DNA of 64,000 nt from VRUE01 sp035548675 (GTDB taxonomy: Bacteria > Actinomycetota > Thermoleophilia > Solirubrobacterales > 70-9): contig DASZSJ010000016.1 in assembly GCA_035548675.1 (NCBI GenBank), forward strand, positions 1 through 64,000, written 5' to 3'. The position numbers were made by a program, and so were the translations under genes. Below the pieces are notes generated by a model. The model saw only the letters and a list, made by a program, of their open reading frames with translations, searched no databases and was not told where the DNA came from. Below, in pieces: positions 35,175-49,701 of the stretch. How positions within the stretch are numbered: position 1 is the stretch's first letter; every line of letters begins with the position of its first letter.

Positions 35175-35678
35175 ATGAGCAGGCCGATCCTCGCCGTCGA
35201 CATAGACGGCGTCATTTCTCTTTTCGGGTCCGAGCAGGAGCCGGATCGGACGCACACCCAGTTCCAGCTCGTGGATGGGGTGCCGCATCTGCTCTCGCTG
35301 CCGGCGGGGGATCGGCTGCGGCGCCTGAGCGAGCACTTCGAGCTGACCTGGGCGAGCGGCTGGGAGGACAAAGCCAACTTCTACCTGCCGACGATCCTCG
35401 GCCTGCCCGAGCTTCCCCACGTCAGCTTCGACGTCGCCGCGCGGGCGGGCGGCGCGCACTGGAAGTTGGGACCGCTGGAGGAGTTCGCCGGCGGACGGCC
35501 ACTGGCCTGGATCGACGACAACTTCGACGAGAGCTGCTTCGAGTGGGCGCAGCGGCGCGAGCAACCGACACTGCTGGTCCCCACCGAGACCCACCTCGGC
35601 CTCGAGGAGGCCCACGTAGCCGCCCTCGAAGCCTGGGTCCAAGAGGTCCACACCCCCGCCGACGGGCCTCAAACGTGA
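35175..35678 (+). CDS. HAD-like phosphatase-domain protein
   Basis: 167 aa: the start MSRPILAVDIDGVISLFGSE carries the HAD motif I DxDG. LTWASGWEDKANFYL and a motif IV-like PLAWIDDNFDES complete an HAD-like core. The substrate is unknown. It follows rpsG by 13 bp on the same strand and may be cotranscribed. The last residues (PADGPQT) and the stop codon are encoded by the left half of repeat C1. Confidence 0.75.
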   Translation: MSRPILAVDIDGVISLFGSEQEPDRTHTQFQLVDGVPHLLSLPAGDRLRRLSEHFELTWASGWEDKANFYLPTILGLPELPHVSFDVAARAGGAHWKLGPLEEFAGGRPLAWIDDNFDESCFEWAQRREQPTLLVPTETHLGLEEAHVAALEAWVQEVHTPADGPQT

Positions 35679-35708
35679 CATATCGACACGCTTTAGGCCC
35701 GTCGGCGG
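35656..35708 (+). repeat. Structured repeat family C, copy C1
   Basis: A perfect 14-bp inverted repeat (CCGCCGACGGGCCT at 35656-35669 with AGGCCCGTCGGCGG at 35695-35708) encloses AAACGTGACATATCGACACG. It overlaps the 3' end of the HAD-like gene and supplies its stop codon. It may also act as a terminator, although no U run follows. Confidence 0.75.
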
Positions 35709-35712
35709 TGGG

Positions 35713-35718
35713 TACACT
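35713..35718 (+). promoter_or_regulatory. -10 box (TACACT), leaderless pattern
   Basis: TACACT ends 6 nt before the GTG at 35725, immediately after repeat C1. No Shine-Dalgarno is present. Confidence 0.4.
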
Positions 35719-35724
35719 GACCGG

Positions 35725-36057
35725 GTGGAGGGGTTCTGGCCCATCTTCTTCCTGCTCGTCGTGCTGAAGATCCCGGTCTTCGGCGCGCTTTGGCTCGTCT
35801 GGTGGGCAAGCCGCGCGCCCGAGTCCGAGGGCGCCGCGGAGGACTCCGATGGCGGCTTCAAACGCCGGCAGCCGCAGCCGCGCCTGCCGCGCGGCCCGCG
35901 GCGCGGCCCCCACGGCGGTGGCGCGGTGCTGCCGTTGCCCAACTGCCCGCCGGGTGGGCGCACCCGCGTGGTCAAACCCGCTGCGCAGCCCGCCTTCTCT
36001 CGCGCCGGATCTCACGCAGATAGGGCTGGAAGTCCACCTGGATCGTGTGACGCTTAG
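35725..36057 (+). CDS. Small single-pass membrane protein
   Basis: 110 aa from GTG. Residues 4-27 (FWPIFFLLVVLKIPVFGALW and following) form one transmembrane helix. The rest is Pro/Arg/Gly-rich, with RRQPQPRLPRGPRRGPHGGG. The final 86 bp overlap the 3' end of the monooxygenase gene tail to tail, so the C-terminus may be partly an accident of that overlap. Function unknown. Confidence 0.5.
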   Translation: MEGFWPIFFLLVVLKIPVFGALWLVWWASRAPESEGAAEDSDGGFKRRQPQPRLPRGPRRGPHGGGAVLPLPNCPPGGRTRVVKPAAQPAFSRAGSHADRAGSPPGSCDA

Positions 36058-37294
36058 AGGCGACGTAGCGCTTCTTCATCCTCGCCTCCGCGGCTGAGAT
36101 CTCGGCCTGCATCTCGGCCGGCGACGGCAGCGTGCCGCTGCCGTCGAGCAGGTCCCCCACCCACTCCGCCTGCGCCTCGGCCAGCGGCATGATCGCGCCC
36201 AGTGGTTGGATCAGGCCGATGAAGTAGAGGCCCGGGTGCTCGACCGATACGACGCGACGGTAGAGCGGCAGCCGGTTGTCCTTCGCCGCGACGAGCTCCT
36301 CGTCGAGGAAGGGGAAGGTGATCTTGTAGCCCGTGCAATAGACGACGAGGTCGATCTCCTCCTCGCTGCCGTCGACGAAACGGACGGTGTGTCCTCCGGC
36401 GAAGCGATCGATGTTGGGCTTCACCGCAATGTCGCCGTGGCCGAGCCGCGAGAGCAGCTCAGCGGAGATCGTCGGGTGCGCCTCGAGCAGCTTGTGGTCG
36501 GGCTCGGGCAGGCCGTAGGCGGACATGTCCCCCGCGGTAAGGCCCAGCATCCTCCCCAGCACGAAGCGCTGCACGGGCAGCGGCATCATCGTCAGCAGCT
36601 TCGAGGCCGCCTCGTCGGTGGGCTTGCCGTTGAGGTACTTGGGCATGACGTAGGCGCCTCGGCGCATCGCCAGGAAGGTGGCGTCGGCGATCCGCGAGGA
36701 CTCGACCGCGATGTCGGTGGCCGAGTTGCCGATGCCGAGCACGAGCACCCGCTTGTCGCGCAGTACCTCCGGCTCGCGATAGTGGTGGACGTGCATCTGC
36801 TCGCCGGGGAAGGCCTCGGAACCGGGGAACGGCGGTTCCGGCCAACGCGGGTCCCAGTGGTGACCGTTGGCGACGAGAACAGCGCGGTAGCGCTCGGTCT
36901 CGCGCTCGCCGTCCCGGTCCTCGACCGTCACCTCCCACTCGCCGTCGACCGGGACGACGCTCTTCACCTCGGCACGAAAGCGGATCTTCTCGCGCAGGGC
37001 GAAGTGGTCGACGTAGTCGTCGAAGTAGCGAGCGATCTGGAAGTGGTTGGGGTAGTCCGGATAGTCGTCCGGCATCGGGTAGGTGCGGTAGGCCATCAAC
37101 CCGCGCGAGGTGTTTATGTGCAGCGAGCGATAGGCCGAGGAAAGCCCGTTGTCGTTCTCGTAGCGCCAGTTGCCACCGACCTGTGAGCCCTTCTCGAAGC
37201 AGTCGAAGGAGATCCCCCGGGCACCGAGGGTCTGGCAAGCGGCGATGCCGGAGGACCCGGCACCAATCACGCAGACCTTCTGAGCGGCAGCCAC
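35972..37294 (-). CDS. Flavin-containing monooxygenase (FMO/Baeyer-Villiger type)
   Basis: 440 aa, GTG start. The FAD-binding GAGSSG is at 11-16, the NADPH-binding GIGNSATD around 186, and an FMO-like FPGEQMHVHHYREP block lies between them. Other features are VGGNWRY and a late YCTGYKITFPF motif. The family inserts one oxygen from O2 into N, S or carbonyl substrates using NADPH; the substrate cannot be inferred. It is convergent with a small membrane protein and appears to be a single-gene unit. Confidence 0.9.
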   Translation of the reverse strand: MAAAQKVCVIGAGSSGIAACQTLGARGISFDCFEKGSQVGGNWRYENDNGLSSAYRSLHINTSRGLMAYRTYPMPDDYPDYPNHFQIARYFDDYVDHFALREKIRFRAEVKSVVPVDGEWEVTVEDRDGERETERYRAVLVANGHHWDPRWPEPPFPGSEAFPGEQMHVHHYREPEVLRDKRVLVLGIGNSATDIAVESSRIADATFLAMRRGAYVMPKYLNGKPTDEAASKLLTMMPLPVQRFVLGRMLGLTAGDMSAYGLPEPDHKLLEAHPTISAELLSRLGHGDIAVKPNIDRFAGGHTVRFVDGSEEEIDLVVYCTGYKITFPFLDEELVAAKDNRLPLYRRVVSVEHPGLYFIGLIQPLGAIMPLAEAQAEWVGDLLDGSGTLPSPAEMQAEISAAEARMKKRYVASKRHTIQVDFQPYLREIRRERRRAAQRV

Positions 37295-37300
37295 GACCGA

Positions 37301-37306
37301 AATCTA
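37301..37306 (-). promoter_or_regulatory. -10 box (TAGATT) of the monooxygenase gene
   Basis: TAGATT on the minus strand ends 6 nt before the GTG start, again the leaderless pattern. Repeat D1 begins 4 bp upstream of it, where a -35 region would be expected. Confidence 0.45.
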
Positions 37307-37309
37307 CCT

Positions 37310-37365
37310 TCCGGTGCGCTTTTGCCCCGATATGCGGGGAAAAAGCGCACCGGAGCGGGATGGCA
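37310..37365 (+). repeat. Structured repeat family D, copy D1
   Basis: Arms CCGGTGCGCTTTT (37311-37323) and AAAAGCGCACCGG (37341-37353) pair perfectly around GCCCCGATATGCGGGGA, which forms an inner CCCCG/CGGGG stem. The flank CGGGATGGCAG is shared with D2. It lies just upstream of the monooxygenase promoter. Confidence 0.75.
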
Positions 37366-37464
37366 GGGGTGAGGAGGACCACCCCTTGGGTCCGTAGTCG
37401 GGGAGGGCGATCGGGCCGAAGCTGGGGCCATCGGGATTGACAACCAAACGAAAGGAGACCCCCG

Positions 37465-38139
37465 ATGACCAGCAAGAGCCACAAGACCCGCTCGTTCCGT
37501 CCCTCCCCCGCCCTCGTGATCGCTTGCGTCGCCCTGTTCGCCGCCCTCACCGGCAGCGCCATCGCCGCCGGTGTCGGCAAGAACACGGTCCGCTCGCCCC
37601 AGATCGTTAACGGCACGATCCGCACCGTGGACCTGCGCGACAACGCGGTCGCCACCGGCAAGATCGCCCCCAACGCGGTCGCTGCGGGAAAGATCGCTCC
37701 GGACGCGGTGGATACGACGGAGATCGTCGAAAACGGCGTCGAGTCATCCGACGTCGCGCCGGACAGCCTCACGGCGGGTGACCTCGCCCCGGCCTCGGTC
37801 GCCTCCTCGGAGGTCGCCGACCAGTCGCTGAGCGCCGACGACCTCGGCCCCAACTCGGTCGGCTCGAGCGAGCTGCAGGCCGGCTCCGTCCGCGCCAACG
37901 ACCTCGGCCCGATCGTCGCCGTCTCGAACAGCACCACGATCAACACCGGTGCCAACGCCAGCGTCAGCGTCAACTGCCCGGCGGGCACGGTCGCGATCAG
38001 CGGTGGCAACACCGCCGGCGACTACCGGGTCGCCCTCACCGGCGCCCAGCGCAGCGGCAACGGCTGGATCGCCCACGCCCACAACTACGCCCCCAGCAAC
38101 ACCAGCCTCACCGTCTACGCCTACTGCCTCTCCGCCTGA
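37465..38139 (+). CDS. Secreted repeat-containing protein, function unknown
   Basis: 224 aa with AAAGGAG 6 nt before the ATG. The signal peptide SPALVIACVALFAALTGSAI is of the type common in Thermoleophilia secreted proteins. Residues 40-150 are short degenerate repeats (NAVATGKIAPNAVAAGKIAP, then SLTAGDLAPASVASSEVADQ) likely to form a beta-solenoid or stalk. The C-terminal 60 residues hold a pair of cysteines (NCPAG, YCLSA) that may form a disulfide. It is bracketed by direct repeats D1 and D2. Confidence 0.8.
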   Translation: MTSKSHKTRSFRPSPALVIACVALFAALTGSAIAAGVGKNTVRSPQIVNGTIRTVDLRDNAVATGKIAPNAVAAGKIAPDAVDTTEIVENGVESSDVAPDSLTAGDLAPASVASSEVADQSLSADDLGPNSVGSSELQAGSVRANDLGPIVAVSNSTTINTGANASVSVNCPAGTVAISGGNTAGDYRVALTGAQRSGNGWIAHAHNYAPSNTSLTVYAYCLSA

Positions 38140-38156
38140 GCAACTAACTCACTGGC

Positions 38157-38214
38157 TTCCGGTGCGCTTTATCCCTCAATGGCGGGGCTAAGGCGCACCG
38201 GAACGGGTTGGCAG
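38157..38214 (+). repeat. Structured repeat family D, copy D2
   Basis: Arms TTCCGGTGCGC (38157-38167) and GCGCACCGGAA (38193-38203) are perfect; the inner part (TTTATCCCTCAATGGCGGGG) differs from D1. The flank CGGGTTGGCAG follows, as in D1. It lies 18 bp after the secreted protein stop. Confidence 0.72.
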
Positions 38215-38219
38215 CACGA

Positions 38220-38246
38220 GCGGCCCGGGCAAAACACCCGGGCCGC
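38220..38246. terminator. Strong hairpin terminator after the secreted repeat protein
   Basis: GCGGCCCGGG, loop CAAAACA, CCCGGGCCGC forms a perfect 10-bp GC stem followed by TTCG. It is the probable end of the 37.5-38.1 kb transcript and may act on both strands. Confidence 0.55.
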
Positions 38247-38257
38247 TTCGCGTCCCC

Positions 38258-38310
38258 GCGAACTGCATCAAATTCTCTACCTTCCAGGGTGAGAATTTGA
38301 TGCAGTTCGC
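38258..38310. repeat. Perfect 20-bp inverted repeat
   Basis: The arms (38258-38277 and 38291-38310, containing CTGCATCAAATTCTC) match perfectly over 20 bp with a 13-nt loop TACCTTCCAGGGT that can pair further (ACC/GGT). The arm is AT-richer than its surroundings. I see no second copy in this window. Confidence 0.7.
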
Positions 38311-38510
38311 TTGGCGCTTCCGGTGCAAGCGTGCCGCACGTCCCGGTAGCGGGCCAGCTTGACACTCCCGCAAGGGAGATCGACCAGCAGCTTCGCGATC
38401 GTGTTCTTGGCTGCGCCGCTCAGAGCAAGATGCTGCTGCGACCCAGGCGATCGATTCCACGGCGCCAGCCGAGGAATCGCTACCCCTTCCCCCCCTCAGT
38501 GGGTCGCCCA

Positions 38511-38700
38511 CGCGCTGCCCTGCGATCGATTTGCCACCGTATAGGTGGGTCAATCGATCGCAGGGCAGCGCGGGCTCCTCCAAGGTGCGGCTCAGGCGCC
38601 ACAGGGCTCGCAAGCTCGGTGCCCTTTGCTCGTGGGGTTCTGTTGTGCTCGTGGGGTTCTGTCGAATCGACTGGCTTAGGGCGACTCAAGCTGAGCCAGT
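38511..38700 (+). repeat. Structured repeat family A, copy A4
   Basis: A perfect 21-bp inverted repeat (38511-38531 with 38552-38572) surrounds TGCCACCGTATAGGTGGGTC, itself containing CCACC/GGTGG with loop GTATA. Downstream, AAGGTGCGGCTCAGGCGCCA and CAGGGCTCGCAA match A1 closely. It is followed by a tandem direct repeat of CTCGTGGGGTTCTGT. With D2, the terminator and the 20-bp palindrome it fills the gene-free stretch 38140-38805. Confidence 0.8.
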
Positions 38701-38805
38701 GCCCACGTCCCGAGCTCGACCGAATTCATCGGAAGCTCGACCGAAGCAGGCGTCGCCACAGGGACCGCTCCCGAGGTCATGGGAGGGGCCGGGTGCCCCT
38801 CATCG

Positions 38806-42867
<4,062 letters not shown>

Positions 42868-42869
42868 TG

Positions 42870-46442
<3,573 letters not shown>

Positions 46443-46605
46443 AGTCGGCGACTCCTCAGACGGTCAGAGGGACGTTAAATACAGCGCAGATATCGGGCAG
46501 GGGATACAACCGGCGCGCGACCGCGAAAAATAACACACGGCAGCGCCCGACCGCGGATTTGGCTCCCTGCCTGGGTTCGCCAACCGCGGTCGATGCAACT
46601 TCGTT
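46443..46605 (-). other. rplL-rpoB intercistronic region with an attenuator-like hairpin
   Basis: On the minus strand 46591-46549 folds as ACCGCGGTTGGC paired with GCCAAATCCGCGGT around GAACCCAGGCAGGGA, starting 15 nt after the rplL stop. A TATTTTTCGC segment follows 15 nt later. In E. coli this gap has an attenuator and RNase III site. No family A-E core is present here. Confidence 0.5.
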
Positions 46606-47001
46606 CTACTTTAGCTCGACGCTGGCGCCGGCCTCCTCGAGTTCGGCCTTGAGCTTGTCGGCCTCCTCGCGTTCGACGCCCTCCTTGATCGCCTTGGGCG
46701 CCTCGTCGACGATCGCCTTGGCCTCTTTGAGGCCGAGCCCGGTCGCCGCGCGCACCACCTTGATCACCGGCACCTTCTGGCCGCCGACCTCGGTCAGGAC
46801 GACGTCGACCGTCGAGGCCTCGCCGCCGCCGTCGCCGTCGCCACCTGCGGGGGCACCGGCAGCGGCCGGGGCCGCGGCGGCGACCGCCGTGGCCGAGACG
46901 CCGAACTCCTCCTCGAGGGCCTTGATCCGCTCGGAGAGCTCGAGTACCGAGATGCTCTTCAGCTCTTCGATCCAGTCCTCTGTCGAAACCTTGGTTGCCA
47001 T
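46606..47001 (-). CDS. rplL: 50S ribosomal protein L7/L12
   Basis: 131 aa: an N-terminal dimerisation helix (EDWIEELKSISVLELSERIK), Ala/Gly hinge, then the C-terminal factor-binding domain (KVPVIKVVRAATGLGLKEAK, VDEAPKAIKEGVEREEADKL). Several copies form the stalk that recruits EF-Tu and EF-G. It directly abuts rplJ. Confidence 0.98.
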   Translation of the reverse strand: MATKVSTEDWIEELKSISVLELSERIKALEEEFGVSATAVAAAAPAAAGAPAGGDGDGGGEASTVDVVLTEVGGQKVPVIKVVRAATGLGLKEAKAIVDEAPKAIKEGVEREEADKLKAELEEAGASVELK

Positions 47002-47721
47002 CTACTCCTCTTCCTTGCTCGCGTCGTCGTTTGAAGTCTCGTCCTGCTCTTCCTGCTCAGAAGTCTCATCGGGAGATGCCTCCGCAGCGGGCTCCTCCTC
47101 AGCTTTGTCCGCCTCAGCTTCGGGCTCAGCAGCCGGGGTCTCTGCTTCGGGCGCCTCAGCCGTCTCTCCGGCGGCTGGCGTGGCGGTGGGTTCCTCGCCC
47201 GCGACAAGTCCCTTCTCGGCGATCTGGCCCAGCTGCAGGGCGAGACCCTGGATCATCGAGCCGAGGCCGCGGACCAGGCCGGTCAGCGGGCTGGCGACGA
47301 CGCCGGCGAGCTGGCCGTTCAGCACCTCGCGACCGGGCAGCTTCGAGATCGCCTTGAAGGCGTCCTCGTCGAGGCTGGTGGCGTCCATGAAGCCGCCCTT
47401 GTAGGTGAGCACGTCGTGCTCTTTGTTGAAGCTCGTGATCGCCTTGGCGGCCTGGGCGGTGTCGCCGCGGACGAAGGTGAGGGCGGTCGGGCCCTTCAGC
47501 AGCGCCTCGAGGCGCTCCGCCTCGCCCGCTTTCTCGGCGGCGATTTTGGTCAGGCGGTTCTTGACGATGCGAAAGCTGGCGTCGGCTTCGCGCAGTTTCG
47601 AGCGCAGCTCGGCCGCTTGGGGGACGCTGATGCCCCGGTAGTCGACCGCGAAGATCGCCTCAGCCGCCTCGATGTCGGCCGCGATCTCCTCAATGGCTTG
47701 TGCCTTTTCGTCTCGGTTCAT
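47002..47721 (-). CDS. rplJ: 50S ribosomal protein L10 with an acidic C-terminal extension
   Basis: 239 aa, about 65 longer than usual. Residues 1-170 are canonical (FAVDYRGISVPQAAELRSKL, RIVKNRLTKIAAEKAG, TALTFVRGDTAQAAKAI). The tail is Ala/Glu/Pro-rich and ends in a run of acidic residues (EEQDETSNDDASKEEE). L10 anchors L7/L12 dimers to the 50S. Upstream is repeat C2 where an L10 leader would be expected. Confidence 0.96.
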   Translation of the reverse strand: MNRDEKAQAIEEIAADIEAAEAIFAVDYRGISVPQAAELRSKLREADASFRIVKNRLTKIAAEKAGEAERLEALLKGPTALTFVRGDTAQAAKAITSFNKEHDVLTYKGGFMDATSLDEDAFKAISKLPGREVLNGQLAGVVASPLTGLVRGLGSMIQGLALQLGQIAEKGLVAGEEPTATPAAGETAEAPEAETPAAEPEAEADKAEEEPAAEASPDETSEQEEQDETSNDDASKEEE

Positions 47722-47747
47722 CTCGTCACCTGCACCGGGTTTCCACT

Positions 47748-47796
47748 GTCGACGGGCCTAAAACGTGTCGCTATGTCACGTTTGCGGCCCGTCGGC
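47748..47796 (-). repeat. Structured repeat family C, copy C2 (rplA-rplJ gap)
   Basis: Arms GTCGACGGGCC (47748-47758) and GGCCCGTCGGC (47786-47796) enclose a second perfect stem AAACGTG/CACGTTT. On the minus strand it aligns with C1 over about 48 nt with about six differences. It is 26 bp before the rplJ ATG, in the place where other bacteria carry the L10-L12 autoregulatory leader. Confidence 0.72.
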
Positions 47797-47840
47797 GGCT
47801 GCCGGTGGTCTCGGGTTGCGCGACGGCGCAGTGTAGAGGA

Positions 47841-48596
47841 CTAGGCCGTTACGGGCTCCTCGGCCGTTTCGGCCGGCGCAGCGGTGGTGGCGACTTCGTC
47901 CTCGGCGCCGATCTTGGCAGCGTCGACGCGGATGCCGGGGCCCATCGTCGTGCTCACCGTGCAGGTGACGATGTAGCGGCCTTTGGCGGCCGAGGGCTTG
48001 GCGCGGACGATCTCCTCCATCACCGCGGTCAGGTTCTCCAGCAGCTTCTCCGGCTCGAGGCTGGCCTTGCCGATCGACATGTGGACGATCGCCTGGCGGT
48101 CGGTGCGGTACTCGACCTTGCCCGCCTTGGACTCGCTGACGGCTTTCTCGATGTCGTCGGTGACGGTGCCGACCTTGGGGTTCGGCATCTTGCCCTGCGG
48201 GCCGAGCACGCGGCCGAGCTTGCCCACCGTGCCCATCATCTGCGGGGTCGAGATCGCCACGTCGAAGTCGGTCCAGCCCTCCTCCTCGACTTTCTTGGCG
48301 AGGTCCTCGGCGCCGACGAAATCGGCCCCGGCGGCTTCCGCGTCGCGGGCCTGCTGGCCCTGGGCGAAGACGGCGACGGTGACGTCTTTGCCGAGACCGT
48401 GGGGCAGGGCGAGGGTGCCGCGCAACTGCTCCTCGGCGTGGCGGACGTTGACGCCGAGCAAGACGTGCAGCTCGACCGTCTCGTCGAAGTTGGCGCTGGC
48501 GGTCTCCTTAAGAAGTGCGATCGCCTCGGCGGGCGGGTAGGCGCGGTCGCGCTGGACCTTGTCGAACTGTTTGCGGTAGCGCTTGCCGTGGGCCAC
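47841..48596 (-). CDS. rplA: 50S ribosomal protein L1
   Basis: 251 aa: MAHGKRYRKQFDKVQRDRAY, VELHVLLGVNVRHAEEQLRG, LGRVLGPQGKMPNPKVGTVT and the C-terminal KGRYIVTCTVSTTMGPGIRV. It forms the L1 stalk at the E site and often represses its own operon. A short alanine-rich C-terminal tail extends it slightly. It follows rplK by 8 bp. Confidence 0.98.
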   Translation of the reverse strand: MAHGKRYRKQFDKVQRDRAYPPAEAIALLKETASANFDETVELHVLLGVNVRHAEEQLRGTLALPHGLGKDVTVAVFAQGQQARDAEAAGADFVGAEDLAKKVEEEGWTDFDVAISTPQMMGTVGKLGRVLGPQGKMPNPKVGTVTDDIEKAVSESKAGKVEYRTDRQAIVHMSIGKASLEPEKLLENLTAVMEEIVRAKPSAAKGRYIVTCTVSTTMGPGIRVDAAKIGAEDEVATTAAPAETAEEPVTA

Positions 48597-48604
48597 GGGG
48601 TCTC

Positions 48605-49027
48605 CTATTTGACGTCGACGCCCATCGAGCGGGCGGTGCCGGCGATGATCTTCGAGGCGGCGTCGAGGTCGTTGGCGTTGAGGTCGGGCATCTTGCGCTC
48701 GGCGATCTGGCGGACCTGGTCCATCGAGATCGTTCCCACCTTGTTGACGTGGGGCTCGCCCGAGCCCTTCTTGATCCCGATCGCCTCCTTGATCAGCACC
48801 GCGGCCGGGGGCGTCTTGGTGATGAAGGTGAAGGAGCGGTCCTCGTAGACCGTGATCTCGACCGGGATGATCGTCCCGCCTTCGGACTGGGTCTGGGCGT
48901 TGAACGCCTTGCAGAACTCCATGATGTTGACGCCATGCTGGCCCAGCGCGGGGCCGACCGGCGGGGCCGGGTTGGCCGAGCCGGCGGAGATCTGCAGCTT
49001 GATCTGGGTGAGGACTTTCTTTGCCAT
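48605..49027 (-). CDS. rplK: 50S ribosomal protein L11
   Basis: 140 aa from ATG 49027: MAKKVLTQIKLQISAGSANP, APPVGPALGQHGVNIMEFCK and the C-terminal RNA-binding domain ending AGTARSMGVDVK. It binds the GTPase centre of 23S rRNA and is the target of thiopeptides. The upstream in-frame codons belong to repeat E3 and are rejected. Confidence 0.98.
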   Translation of the reverse strand: MAKKVLTQIKLQISAGSANPAPPVGPALGQHGVNIMEFCKAFNAQTQSEGGTIIPVEITVYEDRSFTFITKTPPAAVLIKEAIGIKKGSGEPHVNKVGTISMDQVRQIAERKMPDLNANDLDAASKIIAGTARSMGVDVK

Positions 49028-49041
49028 CGGGTCGGGAACCA

Positions 49042-49144
49042 TAGCTGGCGCGAGAGCCAAGCGATCCAAGGACGCAGGGAGCGTGGCGTGCTTTGCACGC
49101 GAGCGACCGAGGACGCCGGAGCGCGCCGGCTATCGCGCCAGCTA
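49042..49144 (-). repeat. Structured repeat family E, copy E3 (nusG-rplK gap)
   Basis: Perfect 12-bp arms TAGCTGGCGCGA (49042-49053) and TCGCGCCAGCTA (49133-49144) close a 103-nt, shorter version. The core AGCGATCCAAGGACGCAGGG, a hairpin GCGTGC-TTT-GCACGC and CCGAGGACGCCGGAG are present on the plus strand. The nusG stop codon lies in the right arm. Orientation relative to transcription is the same as E1, E2 and E4. Confidence 0.83.
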
Positions 49145-49666
49145 AATCTTCTTCACCTGGTCGTAGCCGACCTCGACCGGTGTCTCGCGGCCGAAGATCG
49201 AGACCAGGACCTTGAGTTTGGCCGCATCCTCGTTGATCTCGGCGATCTCGCCGGAGAAGTCGGAGAGCGGGCCGGAGACGACCTTGACCGACTCGCCGAT
49301 CGAGAACTGGGCCTGGGTGCGGGGCCGCTCGGCGGTCTCGCGGTGCAGCAGGCGGTCGACCTCGGGTTTGGAGAGCGGCACCGGCTTGTTGCGCGAGCCG
49401 ACGAAGCCGGTCACGCCGGGGGTGTTCTTGACCAGGCCCCAGGCGTCGTCGGTCATCTCCATGTTGACCAGGACGTAGCCCGGCATGGTGCGCTTCTCCT
49501 TGGGTTCTTTCTGGCCGTCCTTGCCAAGCTCCATCACTTGCTCGGTGGGGACGACGACCTGGCGCACGTTGCGGTTCTGGCTCATCGTCTGAACCCGGTG
49601 CTCGAGATTGTGCTTGACCTTGTTCTCGTGACCCGAGTAGGTGTTGATCACGTACCAGCGGTACAT
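49142..49666 (-). CDS. nusG: Transcription termination/antitermination protein NusG
   Basis: 174 aa from ATG 49666: WYVINTYSGHENKVKHNLEH, MPGYVLVNMEMTDDAWGLVK (NGN domain) and the C-terminal KOW domain (GESVKVVSGPLSDFSGEIAE). It binds RNA polymerase and couples it to Rho or the ribosome. It lies between secE and rplK as in most bacteria; E3 follows its stop. Confidence 0.97.
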   Translation of the reverse strand: MYRWYVINTYSGHENKVKHNLEHRVQTMSQNRNVRQVVVPTEQVMELGKDGQKEPKEKRTMPGYVLVNMEMTDDAWGLVKNTPGVTGFVGSRNKPVPLSKPEVDRLLHRETAERPRTQAQFSIGESVKVVSGPLSDFSGEIAEINEDAAKLKVLVSIFGRETPVEVGYDQVKKI

Positions 49667-49701
49667 CGTTAGGAAGCCTTGCCCTTTGGTTCGGAGATCC
49701 G

